Source of the DNA: Nocardia ninae NBRC 108245
Lineage (GTDB): Bacteria; Actinomycetota; Actinomycetes; Mycobacteriales; Mycobacteriaceae
Direction of reading: 5' to 3'
DNA: 64,000 nt
NCBI RefSeq assembly: GCF_007990755.1
Contig: NZ_BJXA01000010.1
Coordinates: 101,066-165,065, forward strand
Of this stretch, positions 63,178 to 64,000 are shown piece by piece. The notes below the pieces were generated by a model that was not told the DNA's origin, did not search any database, and saw only the letters and a list, made by a program, of their open reading frames with translations. A program made the position numbers and the translations under genes. Numbering within the stretch: position 1 is the first letter of the stretch; every line of letters starts with the position of its first letter.

Positions 63178-63540
63178 ATGTTGGTAACTTCCGCGGGGGA
63201 GCGGTTCGTTGATCCGACCGGGTCGGCGGTAGAGTGGACACAGGTTCAGCACGCGCAACCGATTCGGACCTGTATCGGATGCCGGAAGCGCGAGTTGGCC
63301 GCCGATCTGTTGCGGATCGTGGCACGGGAATCGGATACCGGAAACGGTGCCCACTCCGTCGCGATTGTTCCTGATCCGCGGCGCAGACTTCCCGGACGGG
63401 GTGCCTGGTTGCACCCCGTCTCGGCTTGTCTGACCGCGGCAGAACGGCGCCGAGCATTCGGCAGAGCACTAAGAGTGTCCGGAAATCTGGATATCTCAGC
63501 CCTGGAGCAGTACCTCGAGAACAGGCACGAGCACTCATGA
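63178..63540 (+). CDS. ylxR: YlxR-family nucleic-acid-binding protein
   Basis: About 120 residues. Core PIRTCIGCRKRELAADLLRIV, then RRLPGRGAWLHPVSACLTAAERRRAFGRALRV, is the YlxR/DUF448 fold. ATG 63178 with GGGA upstream is preferred; the TTG at 63109 overlapping the nusA stop is possible. Usual place between nusA and infB. Confidence 0.88.
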   Translation: MLVTSAGERFVDPTGSAVEWTQVQHAQPIRTCIGCRKRELAADLLRIVARESDTGNGAHSVAIVPDPRRRLPGRGAWLHPVSACLTAAERRRAFGRALRVSGNLDISALEQYLENRHEHS

Positions 63541-63650
63541 GCACACCGTGAAGCACCAACGATGAACGTCCATCGGAGATAACCCGAGGTCGTGCGGGCC
63601 CCGTCCCTGAACAACGGGAGCACCTGCTCGACCTCTCAGTGAGGAGAGCA

Positions 63651-64000
63651 GTGGCAGGCAAGGCCCGCGTGCACGAGTTGGCTAAAGAGCTCGGTGTCAC
63701 AAGCAAGGAACTACTCGCAACGCTCAAGGAGCAGGGCGAGTTTGTGAAGTCGGCGTCCTCGACGGTGGAAGCTCCCGTCGCGCGTCGACTGCGTGAGTCG
63801 TTCGCAACGAAATCAGCCCCCGCGAACGGCAACAAGTCGGGATCACGCCCCGGCCCGTCCTCGTCGGCCCGTCCGGCCGCGAAGCCCGCAGGAGGCGGCC
63901 CGCGTCCGGGTCCCCGTCCGCCGGCTCCCGCGCCCGCCCCGGCCGCAGCGGCTCAGGAAACCGTCCGTGAGGCCAGCGCCCCGCGGACCAGCGAGGGACC
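63651..64000 (+). CDS. infB: Translation initiation factor IF-2, N-terminal part
   Basis: Starts GTG 63651, six or so bases after GAGGAGAG. The first residues ([46 protein letters not shown]) are the IF2_N domain. An Ala/Pro/Gly-rich linker follows. The gene runs off the window end. Upstream, 63541-63650 holds no gene. Confidence 0.95.
   Translation, partial: MAGKARVHELAKELGVTSKELLATLKEQGEFVKSASSTVEAPVARRLRESFATKSAPANGNKSGSRPGPSSSARPAAKPAGGGPRPGPRPPAPAPAPAAAAQETVREASAPRTSEG

Overview
The window is high-GC actinobacterial DNA and most resembles Nocardia or a close relative in the Mycobacteriales. The basis is codon use, GTG starts, family content (PucR regulators, F420-type enzymes, DUF4254/DUF4126/DUF4439 proteins) and gene order. 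The backbone runs in the order map, cobyric acid synthase, mqo, GNAT acetyltransferase, Mg-chelatase-like AAA/VWA protein, cobO, cobB, cysG/cobA, efpA-like MFS, proS, DUF4439 protein and lipoprotein, rimP, nusA, ylxR, infB. As I recall it, this is the order of the M. tuberculosis Rv2861c-Rv2839c block, here broken up by accessory insertions. No computation was run; all calls are by reading.

Layout. 1-7 kb: a frameshifted PLP decarboxylase cut by the window edge, a secreted guanyl-type RNase, a DUF4254 protein, a 1,097-residue HEAT-repeat-like protein and a DUF4126 membrane protein. 7-14 kb: a phosphonate (aminoethylphosphonate-type) uptake and degradation operon (permeases, ATPase, binding lipoprotein, phosphonatase-like HAD enzyme, FAD oxidase). 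It is divergent from a PhnF-like GntR regulator, with two palindromic operators between them. 14-16.5 kb: two secreted papain-like peptidases and a lipoprotein, inserted between an 85-bp direct duplication of the regulator's 3' end. 16.5-30 kb: LLM enzyme, map, cobalamin genes, an AbrB/PIN toxin-antitoxin pair, hydrolases, mqo, chelatase-like protein, cobO, cobB and a CobE-like gene. 30-39 kb: accessory metabolism, including a cytosine-deaminase-like enzyme, an NCS1 permease and a PucR regulator. 40-48 kb: cysG, efpA, then aminotransferase, methylmalonate-semialdehyde dehydrogenase and a second PucR regulator. 53-64 kb: HD protein, yaaA, proS, a 72-bp tandem repeat array, an acyl-CoA dehydrogenase and the rimP-nusA-ylxR-infB operon.

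Two things stand out, side by side at 48.7-53.4 kb. (1) A likely undescribed peptide-modifying operon: a promoter and structured leader, a 17-codon peptide gene with a strong ribosome binding site, a hairpin, then two heme-oxygenase-like putative diiron enzymes of identical length (349 aa), each with an N-terminal winged-helix (RRE/PqqD-like) region, and an EamA exporter. All three genes overlap. (2) On the opposite strand, two tandem circularly permuted tRNA-like RNAs. In each, the T-arm half precedes the D-arm half, and both the 7-bp acceptor stem and the 5-bp anticodon stem pair correctly across the permutation. This is the architecture of bacterial Y RNAs (YrlA type). They lie directly downstream of a DUF7873-type gene.

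Other structure: three copies of a 75-bp dispersed palindrome, a perfect 23-bp hairpin upstream of the chelatase-like gene, and several clean intrinsic terminators.
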